Shown here piece after piece: positions 32,701 through 39,797 of a stretch of 64,000 nucleotides of DNA; positions within the stretch are counted from its first letter, which is position 1; the number at the start of each line of letters is the position of its first letter. The DNA is from Halapricum hydrolyticum. Lineage in GTDB: Archaea > Halobacteriota > Halobacteria > Halobacteriales > Haloarculaceae. Both the position numbers and the translations under genes were made by a program. Below the pieces are notes generated by a model. The model was not told the origin of the DNA and searched no databases. It was given only the letters and a program-made list of their open reading frames with translations. The stretch lies in the NCBI RefSeq assembly GCF_025517535.1, contig NZ_JAOPKC010000013.1, positions 23,719 to 87,718 on the forward strand. Reading direction: 5' to 3'.

Positions 32701-34611
32701 GCCGTTCTGGGAGTCGACAGCAAGTTCGTCGTTGTCGTCAGCGTAGATCGTCGCGTTGATGCCAGCACCGCTGATATCCATGTCAGCGAACGTACCATCA
32801 ACAGTTCCGTTCGGCTCGATGGCCGCGTTCGTCTCGTTACGGAGCTCGAAGGAGACCCGGTAGACGGTCATCCCCTCAAGGTCCTGTTCACCATCGTAGC
32901 CGAAGCGCTCGTTCGCGGAGTCGTTGACGCGGTTTTCGCCAGAGGTCTGAAGCGGCAGCACTTCAACGATGGCGGGTCCGTTAGCATCCTCTTCAAGGAT
33001 GTCGATGTAAGTCGCCGACGAACTCTCATCAGCGAGAGCTTCGTTTTCGTACTGCGGATCCTCGACGGATTTGTCGACAACGTTCACCGGGTCGGCACCG
33101 CCGAGCGGAATCGGATCGCTGCCGAAGTAGTCCGGTTCTTCCGGCGAGTCAGCAGCATCGTGCGCTTCCTCGAGACCCTCGTAGTCGCCATCGGCCGTGT
33201 TTTCGAGTGTCGCGGTTACATCAGCATCCTGAGTCGGGGTTGCACTGAAGGATGCCTGGCCATTCTCATCTGTTTCGACGTGGAAGTAGAGAACGTCACC
33301 AGGATCTGCAGACCCGGGGTTCTCGTACACTATATCGGCAATGTTACCAGTGTCATCTCCATCCTGAGAGACATCACTGAACGGACCAGTAACGTTGATG
33401 TAACCTCTGACCTCACCCATATCGGTACCGGGATCGGTACTCTTCTGAGTGTTCAGCGCGAAGTCATCCTGGCTGTCGTTCAGCTGGATGCTGTACGTTT
33501 CCTCGAAGGTGGCGAGGTTTTCACCGTCTGCGGTGAACTCAAGATCGGCTTCCTGCGGCGCGACCGTGATGTCCTTGTAGCCGATGAAGCCGCCCTCGTC
33601 AGTGCCGAGGTTCCACGTACCAGCGTCGTTCATCGTGAGCGTGAACCCGAAGGAGCCGTCACCAGCAGAGTCGGAGGTCTTCTGGGACGAGCCAGCGGGT
33701 CCTCGAACGCGCAGGTTGTAGTCCGGAAGCGGACCATCAGCGTTCGAGATGTCGCCGCTCACGAAGACGGTCTGGCGGTAGTCTGGCTCTTCGACGACAG
33801 TACCGTCGACAGAGACATCACCGTTAACGTTGAGCCGGGTGTCGATCAGGGCGAACCCTTCGTTTCCGTCATCGCTGGGGTTGTTGCTGGTCCCCACGAA
33901 GACCGTGTAGCTCGGCTCAGCGGTAGCGCCATCGTCGGACGGGTAGTCGTTCAGGAAGTCGTTCTCCTCGTCGACTTCGTCGAACGTCCGCGTGATCTGG
34001 AATTCACCGTTGCCGGTGTCAGAGGACGTAACGACGCTGTAGTTAGCCGCTGCGGAGTTGTCGGTGTTAATGTCGTTGTCGTAGGCGAGCGTGTAGTTCA
34101 GATCGTAATCCACGAGCATCCCGGGATACTTCGAAATGTTCCCGCTGATCGTGGTCGTCTCGCCCTGGATGACCTCTTGAGAGTCCCCGTCGAGCTGGAC
34201 GAGGTAATTGCTCGTATTGTATGTCTGCGAATACGTATTGTCACTGCTGTCGGTGATATTGACCCTGCTGGGACCGTCAAGGGTCTTACCGGCCTCTAGC
34301 GTGACGTTGATGGTTCCCGTGTTGCTATCGGCGTCGTTGGAACCACCATCCGTTACGGAGATCGTATTCACTGTTTCACCGTCGACAATATTTTCAACGG
34401 TGATCTGTTCGCCATCAGCGACGCTCACGTTCACCGTGAAGTCGTCGCCAACTGTGTCCTGGTTCGCGATGGTGTCGAACGAACTACTGTCCACGTTCGC
34501 AGCAGCACCACCGGTGAACGCAACACCCATCGCAAATGCCGATCCGACCATCAGCACTGCGAGGAATATCGCGCGCAGTTTCTCACCAGGTGTGGTATTA
34601 TTACCTGTCAT
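29701..34611 (-). CDS. csg: S-layer glycoprotein
   Basis: 1636 residues. The leader 'LRAIFLAVLMVGSAFAMGVA' is the haloarchaeal major cell-surface glycoprotein type. It is followed by a long chain of beta domains, very rich in Asp/Glu and in N-glycosylation sequons. The C-terminal domains carry 'VSGPGLVDTVDATVQDDG'-type folds, then a stalk of eight PTDT-type repeats (about residues 1570-1602), then 'GGGPGFGIAVALVALLGAAL' and a basic tail: the PGF-CTERM signal for archaeosortase A. It forms the crystalline cell wall. Stalk coded by 12-bp repeats at 29809-29900. A hairpin terminator and a roughly 115-nt leader flank it. Identity of the exact family member is inferred from architecture. Confidence 0.95.
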   Translation of the reverse strand: MTGNNTTPGEKLRAIFLAVLMVGSAFAMGVAFTGGAAANVDSSSFDTIANQDTVGDDFTVNVSVADGEQITVENIVDGETVNTISVTDGGSNDADSNTGTINVTLEAGKTLDGPSRVNITDSSDNTYSQTYNTSNYLVQLDGDSQEVIQGETTTISGNISKYPGMLVDYDLNYTLAYDNDINTDNSAAANYSVVTSSDTGNGEFQITRTFDEVDEENDFLNDYPSDDGATAEPSYTVFVGTSNNPSDDGNEGFALIDTRLNVNGDVSVDGTVVEEPDYRQTVFVSGDISNADGPLPDYNLRVRGPAGSSQKTSDSAGDGSFGFTLTMNDAGTWNLGTDEGGFIGYKDITVAPQEADLEFTADGENLATFEETYSIQLNDSQDDFALNTQKSTDPGTDMGEVRGYINVTGPFSDVSQDGDDTGNIADIVYENPGSADPGDVLYFHVETDENGQASFSATPTQDADVTATLENTADGDYEGLEEAHDAADSPEEPDYFGSDPIPLGGADPVNVVDKSVEDPQYENEALADESSSATYIDILEEDANGPAIVEVLPLQTSGENRVNDSANERFGYDGEQDLEGMTVYRVSFELRNETNAAIEPNGTVDGTFADMDISGAGINATIYADDNDELAVDSQNGNVLDAQYVDLADGDSRDEYAFLIRPTSTDEVDEQIVHEVNVVGEDTVEIPLDAAGLQIEEFVIDNETTQSILGDQNVDLSAVVNAPYDNFAPVNNGLVRLTQTGYDLDTETDARTSNVNDGEYEFENITLGPRGIDNAGTTGIASEISQLTFTAYQYADLNLQDKALEQQEVDRAAVRTVDLTADDSLQVEFLPENTSDYSGFKTTEDGDVFTLTKGVEYDQIAFELTNASGEPVDLTEGIAGEEVDLNDLADAELDGEPFVGIVGATQDDSPGTHKVHFDVDASDPANGTYVIDDIQNSSYVSTETDGADADEAFGFTNNSDRDADAFQLQITTPDASYKTADDEGVFHAANPSIDTTILGTNVNETTYETFAVENTVEDNFTSLEGVDTMTISDDRWYRVEGQVTDALGTPINGTMLDDSQLGYIDGSVGAAEVVFHDTLGNDADGSKVQLNNESGLVTFDVNPTDADDNGEFVPKFNLSAYTSESGFDTGDADGPTAEWYDTPEGQLPRVQVYDQSGALLPRDEDTSNLILANDVTQTIRVEAFPADQNDLPVQRLNFAINTSSDPVNENTINTFTEMEDASVLVTDNDAPYPNIPYEQGQVGYLTVTPTGTGEGIIELLSGDASGPVTKTIEGDDIVFDVLRSNKQVDLGLASETATPGGSVNVTVTAAATDDPISFAEVSLEDPNGNVIESETSDENGMVSIPIPAGASLGEYSLTTRPAGYQPITESLQVSAPAQLDEDLELFAAEEQVISGTTSEDAGTTYTIEVSGPGLVDTVDATVQDDGSFSAAFDLSDLSAGDQITASINGDEVTYTLQEPPVATVDFRSQQSESGDVVTVREAYLPEGGFIVIHDADGNVIGHSDYFEPGTVDNVEVLLDTSLSAGDNQVTAMPHLDDNDNQAYDFPDADAPYTDADGNPVTDSATVRVPGPTDTPTDTPTDTPTDTPTDTPTDTPTDTPTETTTTEEGDGGGPGFGIAVALVALLGAALLAVRRNN
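29735..29784 (-). repeat. 50-bp inverted repeat, copy B
   Basis: Partner of 27494-27543 on the opposite strand; one mismatch in 50. Codes for the PGF-CTERM tail of the S-layer glycoprotein. Confidence 0.9.
29809..29900 (-). repeat. 12-bp tandem repeat (PTDT stalk)
   Basis: About 7.5 copies of gtgtccgtcggc coding PTDT repeats of the S-layer O-glycosylated stalk. Near-perfect copies suggest the count can vary between strains. Confidence 0.85.
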
Positions 34612-34760
34612 GTGTTAGTTGTCGTATCCTAAATCGTAGGATTCGTTTTCACGCACGTTGGTGCGTGACCGCGATGCAGTTTCCGTTGGATATGTCATGC
34701 TGTGTACCAGCCTCAGTTCTTGCTACGTCAGATACAATCTGATGGCGTCGTTAAATACTT
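34612..34760 (-). promoter_or_regulatory. S-layer promoter and structured 5' leader
   Basis: TATA-like aagtatttaa on the minus strand (34751-34760) would start transcription near 34730, leaving a leader of about 115 nt before ATG 34611. Within it are two perfect hairpins: ATCCTA/TAGGAT (34626-34642, 5-base loop) and TCACGCAC/GTGCGTGA (34649-34668, 4-base loop, 8 bp). Most genes here are leaderless, so this long structured leader is notable; a role in mRNA stability or translation is inferred. Confidence 0.6.
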
Positions 34761-35379
34761 TGTGTCCTCGGGTGGCCCCCAATGACAAGATATCTATACC
34801 TGAAAAGAGGCTTTACTCTGTCTTAGAAACCCAAATACTGAAGCCGTTTTCCCGATATCGATCGCCACCCAAATTCGCAATATATGACAAGGTATGGACT
34901 GACAGTTTCGCGCCGCGTCAGACGTCCGAGTGACACGGTACCAACCAACGATGGAGGGCAGTAAAAGGTGCTCAAACACCCGTTTTAGAGGGGCTCGCCC
35001 TCCACTGCGCGAGCACGCGCGACCGCACAAAGACTATTTCTTTTTCGTCGGTCTATTTGTGTTCTCGTCGGTCACGCGATCTGCTTTCCGTCGACGGCAC
35101 GGTGGCTCGCCAGTCCAGGATTCGTCGTACACCTCCCATTCCGGACGCGGCGTCGACTTCTGAATTTCTGACGACCTTTGCTCAGAAGTTCTCGAAAGAG
35201 CAGAAGGATGACTGCTTCGACGGTGTCACTCTTCCGTCAGGGAGATTCTCCGAGATCGATTCGATCAAATGAGTCGAAAGTAATGATCGCTCCAGATCTC
35301 CCTATGCCTCACGGCCCGCTTCGCCCACCGTTCGCGTTCTTGGAGACTGCTCCCTATTCCTCACGGGTCACTCCGTTCC
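34761..35379. other. AT-rich then mixed spacer upstream of S-layer gene
   Basis: 34780-34900 is AT-rich and without gene. A plus-strand frame ending at 35272 finishes '...TTFAQKFSKEQKDDCFDG', which looks coding for its last 40 residues but has no credible start; a gene remnant is possible. Confidence 0.4.
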
Positions 35380-35767
35380 CCGCTCCTACTTCGAGGCCCC
35401 TCGCTTCGCTCGGCGTCTCGCTACTCCTCCGCGGTTCCTGACGTCGCCGCGCCGGTCTCGGAGAACCCCTCGCTTCGCTCGGCGTCTCCCTACTCGCGGA
35501 TCACTCCGTTTCCCGCTCGTCCTTTCGGAGACTCTTCGCTACGCTCAGAGTCTCCCTATTCCTCGCGGGTCGTTTTACTCCCCGCTCGCTACTTCGAGGC
35601 CCCTCGCTTCGCTCGGCGCCTCGCTACTCCTCCGCGGTTCCTGACGTCACCGCGTCGGTCTCGGAGATTCTCGCTCCCTGCGGTCGCTCTGAATCTCCCT
35701 ACTCCTCGCGGGTCGTTTCACTCCCCGCTCGTCTTTTCGGAGACCCCTCGCTTCGCTCGGCGTCTCC
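35380..35767. repeat. Spacer packed with hairpin elements and an 85-bp direct repeat
   Basis: An imperfect 85-bp direct repeat, 35380-35464 and 35583-35667 (203-bp period). CCTCGCTTCGCTCGGCGTCTC recurs at 35399, 35468, 35602 (one mismatch) and 35746. Hairpins: GGAGACTCT/AGAGTCTCC (35527-35555) and GGAGATTC/GAATCTCC (35663-35698) share a TCGCT-type loop but have different stems. The last copy reaches the carA stop codon. Confidence 0.75.
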
Positions 35768-36814
35768 CTACTCTTCGGCGAGTTCGAGCACATCGTCGAA
35801 GAAGCTCAGCGAATCGTGCGGCCCGGGATTCGCCTCGGGGTGATACTGCCGGGTGATGATCCCCAGCTCGTCGTTCTCCAGGCCCTCGGGCGTGTCGTCG
35901 TTGACGTTGATCTGGGTCACGTCGAGGTCGTCGCCGGGATCGGCCACGGTGTAGCCGTGGTTCTGCGTCGTCATCACGACCTGGTCGGTCCGCAGGTCGC
36001 GGACCGGCTGGTTGACGCCACGGTGGCCGAACTCCATCTTCTCGGTCTCGCCGCCCAGCGCGTTGGCGACGACCTGCTGGCCCAGACAGATCCCCGCGAT
36101 CGGCACCTCGCCGACGTACGTGTCGACGACCTCACCGGCCCGCTCGAAGTTCTCGGGATCGCCCGGCCCGTTCGAGATGAAAAGCAGGTCCGGGTCGACC
36201 GACTCGATGTCGTCCTCGGTGGCGTCGTATGGCAGGACGTGCACCTCGGCGTCGCGCTCGACCAGCGAATCGATGATCGAGCCCTTTGCGCCGCAGTCGA
36301 CCAGTGCGACCGTCGCGCCGTCGCCACCCTCGTTGTAGACGATCTCCTCGGAGACGCTGACCTGCGCGACGATGTCAGTGTGCTCGGACATGTGCTTGCA
36401 CTGATGGAGCTGTTCGAGGGCGTCCGCCTCGGTCGCGTCCGGGCCGGCGGCGATCCCGCACTTCATCGCCCCCTCGTCGCGGATCTCGGTCACGATGTCC
36501 CGCGTGTCGAGGTGATCGACGGCCGGCACGCCCTCACCTTCGAGCCACTCGGCGACGTCGTCGGTCAACTCGCGGGCGACGACGGCGTTGGGCTGGACCC
36601 GATCGGACTCGAAGCGCTCCTCCCGGACGCCGTAATTGCCGATCAGCGGGTACGAGAAGGTCAGGATCTGCTCCTCGTAGGAGGGGTCGGTCAGACTCTC
36701 CTCGTATCCGGTGTAGGCGGTCGTGAACACCAGCTCTCCGTTGGCTGTCCCGGGGGCGCGTGCACGGGCCTCGACGATGCGTTCTCCTTCGAGCGCCAGG
36801 TAGGCGTCGGTCAT
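35768..36814 (-). CDS. carA: Carbamoyl-phosphate synthase, small (glutaminase) subunit
   Basis: 348 residues. The N-terminal CarA domain (about 1-130) is followed by a class I glutamine amidotransferase with 'GICLGQQVVANALGG' (nucleophile Cys about 247) and 'YHPEANPGPHD' (His and Glu). It hydrolyses glutamine and passes ammonia to CarB for arginine and pyrimidine synthesis; carB is not adjacent. ATG 36814 lies about 27 bases after TATA-like cttatctg (36841-36848). A palindrome at 36866-36880 sits upstream. Confidence 0.95.
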   Translation of the reverse strand: MTDAYLALEGERIVEARARAPGTANGELVFTTAYTGYEESLTDPSYEEQILTFSYPLIGNYGVREERFESDRVQPNAVVARELTDDVAEWLEGEGVPAVDHLDTRDIVTEIRDEGAMKCGIAAGPDATEADALEQLHQCKHMSEHTDIVAQVSVSEEIVYNEGGDGATVALVDCGAKGSIIDSLVERDAEVHVLPYDATEDDIESVDPDLLFISNGPGDPENFERAGEVVDTYVGEVPIAGICLGQQVVANALGGETEKMEFGHRGVNQPVRDLRTDQVVMTTQNHGYTVADPGDDLDVTQINVNDDTPEGLENDELGIITRQYHPEANPGPHDSLSFFDDVLELAEE

Positions 36815-36865
36815 TACGAGATGCGTATGAAAGACCGGCAGATAAGCGTTGCTTTCGAAGCTCCG

Positions 36866-36880
36866 TTACGAAATTCGTAA
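36866..36880. promoter_or_regulatory. 15-bp perfect palindrome between carA and lrp
   Basis: TTACGAA-A-TTCGTAA. It overlaps the TATA-like region of the Lrp gene (cgtaatac) and lies about 20 bases upstream of the carA TATA. Such a site fits autorepression by the Lrp protein and control of carA. Confidence 0.6.
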
Positions 36881-36916
36881 TACTCAAGTGACGACCCCGG
36901 GAAGATACACACCTCG

Positions 36917-37330
36917 ATGGACGAACTGGACCGGGAGATCCTCGGGATTCTCCGAGAGGACGCCCGGACACCCTACACAGAGATCGCGGACGACGTGGGA
37001 ACCTCGGAGGGGACCGTCCGCAACCGGGTCGAGCAGTTGGTCGAGGACGGCGTGATCGAGCGCTTCACCGTCGCGACCCGGACGGGCAATATCAAGGCGA
37101 TGATCGAGCTCCGCGTGGACGTCAACGTCGACACCAGCGAGGTCAGCGAGCGCCTCGCGGAGTGGCACGAGGTGGACTTCGTCTGGCAGGTCGGTGGCGA
37201 AGAGGACATCGTGCTCGTCGTCGACTGTGCCGACACCGCCGGCGTGAACGACCTCATCAGACGGGCCCGGGAGTTGGAGGAAGTAGTGAATACGAAGACG
37301 AGGTTAATCCTCGACGAGCGCGTTGGGTGA
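36917..37330 (+). CDS. Lrp/AsnC-family regulator divergent from carA
   Basis: 137 residues: HTH_AsnC ('LDREILGILREDARTPYTEI', residues 3-22) and an RAM ligand domain ('VWQVGGEEDIVLVVDCADTA'). In haloarchaea this small Lrp is often beside carA, so it may adjust carbamoyl phosphate synthesis to amino-acid or nitrogen supply. The operator candidate at 36866-36880 lies between the two promoters. Confidence 0.9.
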   Translation: MDELDREILGILREDARTPYTEIADDVGTSEGTVRNRVEQLVEDGVIERFTVATRTGNIKAMIELRVDVNVDTSEVSERLAEWHEVDFVWQVGGEEDIVLVVDCADTAGVNDLIRRARELEEVVNTKTRLILDERVG

Positions 37331-37568
37331 GTAGCGGGACGCCGAACGCAGTGAGGAGTCCCGAAACAGCGAGCGGTGACACAGGGAACCGCGAGCAGGG
37401 AGATTCGGAGCGACCGGTGGGAGCGAGAATCTCGAAAAGAGCGAGCCCCGACCAGGGGGACTGGACGCACTGCTCGACGCTGTCGAGGGCGAACGCCCCG
37501 GGATCGATCCGAGCGGCTACCGGGACGAACTCCTCGGTCTGATCCGAGCAGTACAGTGATCCGGCTGC
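37331..37568. other. Hairpin spacer plus orphan coding fragment
   Basis: Two hairpin elements: CGGGAC/GTCCCG (37335-37363) and GAGATTC/GAATCTC (37400-37433), related in layout to those at 35.4-35.8 kb. Then 37440-37559 reads in frame as 'LDALLDAVEGERPGIDPSGY...' ending TGA at 37557-37559, with coding-type codon use but no start codon upstream; a 3' fragment of a lost gene is likely. Confidence 0.5.
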
Positions 37569-37934
37569 TCAATCGCGGGACTGAGCCCGGGAGAAGACAG
37601 TCACGGCGACGGCCACGACGAGCGCGACGCCGACGAGCGTCGCGAGGTCGATCCGCGATCCCAGGCCGGCGAAGTCGACGTATGCGACGGCCAGCAGGGC
37701 CACGACCGTGAGCCCGAATCCAGCCATCCCATCGAGGAAGCTCCGGGCTGTTGGTCCGAAACGCCCGTAGCGCCGGCCGGCCAGCGACACAGCTCCAGCC
37801 CCTGCCAGGAGCCCGACCGGCAGGCCGATGATCGCCGAGAACTCGTAGGGGAGTGCCTCGATCAGAAAGACTGCAACCAGGAGCGCGACTGTGATGCCCG
37901 CGCCGAGTGCGGCCAGCGTCGTTCGGATGCGCAT
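37569..37934 (-). CDS. Small membrane protein, unknown
   Basis: 121 residues, four hydrophobic helices ('LAALGAGITVALLVAVFLIE', 'IIGLPVGLLAGAGAVSLAG', 'GFGLTVVALLAVAYVDFAG', 'TLVGVALVVAVAVTVF'). No family recognised. ATG 37934 ('MRIRTT') is followed by helix 1 as expected; longer upstream frame is unlikely. TATA-like tagataatt... about 37970-37985 precedes. Confidence 0.65.
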   Translation of the reverse strand: MRIRTTLAALGAGITVALLVAVFLIEALPYEFSAIIGLPVGLLAGAGAVSLAGRRYGRFGPTARSFLDGMAGFGLTVVALLAVAYVDFAGLGSRIDLATLVGVALVVAVAVTVFSRAQSRD

Positions 37935-38016
37935 CAAGCACAGTTCGTCGAGCACTGCCGTATATCTAGGGCAAAAACAATCTATTTTATTACAGTTGCG
38001 AGTGAACGCCGGAAGT

Positions 38017-39123
38017 ATGCGGCGACAGGAAGCGGTCAGAGGGGGTATCGTACTGTTGCTAACGATCGCAGTTGTCACCGGGACGTTCTCCGGAGTCGCG
38101 GCAGCCGAGACGCGCAGTGGCGGCACCATCGTCGTCGAAGACGGCGAGACCGTCGACGGGCTGTCAGCGTTCGGTGGGACGATCATCGTCCGCGGGACGG
38201 TCGACGGGAACCTCGACGGGGCCGCTGGATCGGTCGTGATCGAGGAGTCGGGCGTGGTCACCGGTGACGTCTCGACGGCCGCCGGAAGCCTCACGATCGC
38301 CGGCGAAGTGAACGGCGACGTCGACGTGGGCACGGGCTCGTTCTCGCTTGCGCGGACCGGCGTGATCAACGGGAGCCTGAACGTCGGTTCCGGATCGATA
38401 CTTATCGCAGGGACGGTCGGCGGTGACGCGAAGCTCGGAGCGGATTCGGTCCGGCTGGCAGAGACGGCAAACGTCGGTGGAGACGTCAGATACGCCGCGG
38501 ACGCGACGTTCACGAACGACGGAGCCACGGTCGGCGGATCGATCATCGCCGATTCCAGTCTCGGAACGGGCGGGTTCGACCTGCCGGACGTGCCGGGCTG
38601 GCTGTTCACCGGCTACGCGATCCTCGTCAATCTCGTGCTCGGGGCGGCCCTGCTCGCGGTACTGCCCGGCTTCTCCCGGCGTATCGACGAGACGGTCAGC
38701 GACGAGCCGGCGAAATCGGCAGGTGTCGGCGTCCTCGCGATGCTGGGGATCCCGATCGGACTCGTGTTGCTCGCGGTCACGATCATCGGCATTCCGCTGA
38801 CAATCGCGGGGTTCGTCGCGTTCGCGCTGCTGGCGTGGGTGGCGCTGTTGTACGGCCGGATCGCGGTCGCCGCGTGGGCACTCCGCCAGGCCGACGTCGA
38901 CAACCGGTGGCTGGCGCTCGTCGTCGGTATCGTCGGCTTCGGGCTCCTCGGCCGAATCCCGATCCTGGGCGGATTGATCAGTCTCGCGACGTTCCTGCTC
39001 GGGCTCGGCGCGATCGCGCTCGTGCTGGTCGAGCTCCGGCGCGGAAGCGGCGACAGTGAGGAACCCGAGCCAGCAGTCGAGTCACCGATGGAGACCGACG
39101 AGAGCGACGCCGGCGCGATCTGA
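38017..39123 (+). CDS. Bactofilin-like polymer-forming domain protein with signal and membrane helices
   Basis: 368 residues. Signal segment (residues 8-29, 'VLLLTIAVVTGTFSGVAAA'), then beta-helix repeats of about 22 residues ('GTIVVEDGETVDGLSAFGGT', 'GSLTIAGEVNGDVDVGTGS', 'GSILIAGTVGGDAKLGADS') like bactofilin/polymer-forming cytoskeletal domains, then six or so membrane helices and an acidic C-terminus. The beta-helix probably lies outside the cell, unlike bacterial bactofilins. Function unknown. Confidence 0.8.
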   Translation: MRRQEAVRGGIVLLLTIAVVTGTFSGVAAAETRSGGTIVVEDGETVDGLSAFGGTIIVRGTVDGNLDGAAGSVVIEESGVVTGDVSTAAGSLTIAGEVNGDVDVGTGSFSLARTGVINGSLNVGSGSILIAGTVGGDAKLGADSVRLAETANVGGDVRYAADATFTNDGATVGGSIIADSSLGTGGFDLPDVPGWLFTGYAILVNLVLGAALLAVLPGFSRRIDETVSDEPAKSAGVGVLAMLGIPIGLVLLAVTIIGIPLTIAGFVAFALLAWVALLYGRIAVAAWALRQADVDNRWLALVVGIVGFGLLGRIPILGGLISLATFLLGLGAIALVLVELRRGSGDSEEPEPAVESPMETDESDAGAI

Positions 39124-39209
39124 TCGAGACCGGAATCACCGGCGAGACCGTCGGGGCGTGTTGACATGCGACGATGCGGCTTTATCATGTTACTCGTCGT
39201 ACACGTAGT

Positions 39210-39776
39210 ATGGCATCGTTCCTGATAGCATACGGAACCAGCGAGGGACAGACAGCGAAGGTCGCCGAACGGATCGCCGAGACGATCGGCGAGCGCGGGC
39301 ACGACGCAACGACACTGGACGTTTCCGGCGGGGGTGAACACGACGTGGCGGCGTTCGACGCCGTACTGGTCGGGTCGTCGATCCACGTCGGCAAACACCA
39401 GCCGGCCGTCGCCGAGTTCGTCACGGATCACGGAGCAGCGCTGTCAGAGCGACCGACCGGGTTCTTCCAGGTGTCGCTGTCCTCGGCGACCGACGACGAG
39501 GAACGGCGAGCCGAGGCCGCGTCGTATGCCGACACGTTCGTCGAAGAGACCGGGTTCGAGCCGGACCGGATCGGCCTGTTCGGCGGCGCGTTGCGCTACT
39601 CGAAGTACGGCTTCCTCAAGCGGATGATGCTCAAGCGAATCGCGGCGGAAGCGACCGGAGACACCGACACCTCGCAGGACTACGAATATACCGACTGGCC
39701 GGAGGTCGAGGCGTTCGCGGACGATTTCGCAGCGTTCGTCGAGGGACGAACCGGGGCGACCGCGCCCGACAAGTGA
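39210..39776 (+). CDS. Flavodoxin-domain protein, HemG-like
   Basis: 188 residues. FMN-binding loop 'AYGTSEGQTAKVAERIA' at residues 7-23, 'VGSSIHVGKHQPAV' at about 54-67, 'FFQVSLSSA' and the HemG-type tail 'LFGGALRYSKYGFLKRMMLK'. HemG oxidises protoporphyrinogen IX with menaquinone; haloarchaea also use similar flavodoxins elsewhere. TATA-like tttatcat (39181-39188) is about 27 bases before the ATG. Confidence 0.82.
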   Translation: MASFLIAYGTSEGQTAKVAERIAETIGERGHDATTLDVSGGGEHDVAAFDAVLVGSSIHVGKHQPAVAEFVTDHGAALSERPTGFFQVSLSSATDDEERRAEAASYADTFVEETGFEPDRIGLFGGALRYSKYGFLKRMMLKRIAAEATGDTDTSQDYEYTDWPEVEAFADDFAAFVEGRTGATAPDK

Positions 39777-39797
39777 GCTCGACACTGCCGGAAGAGG

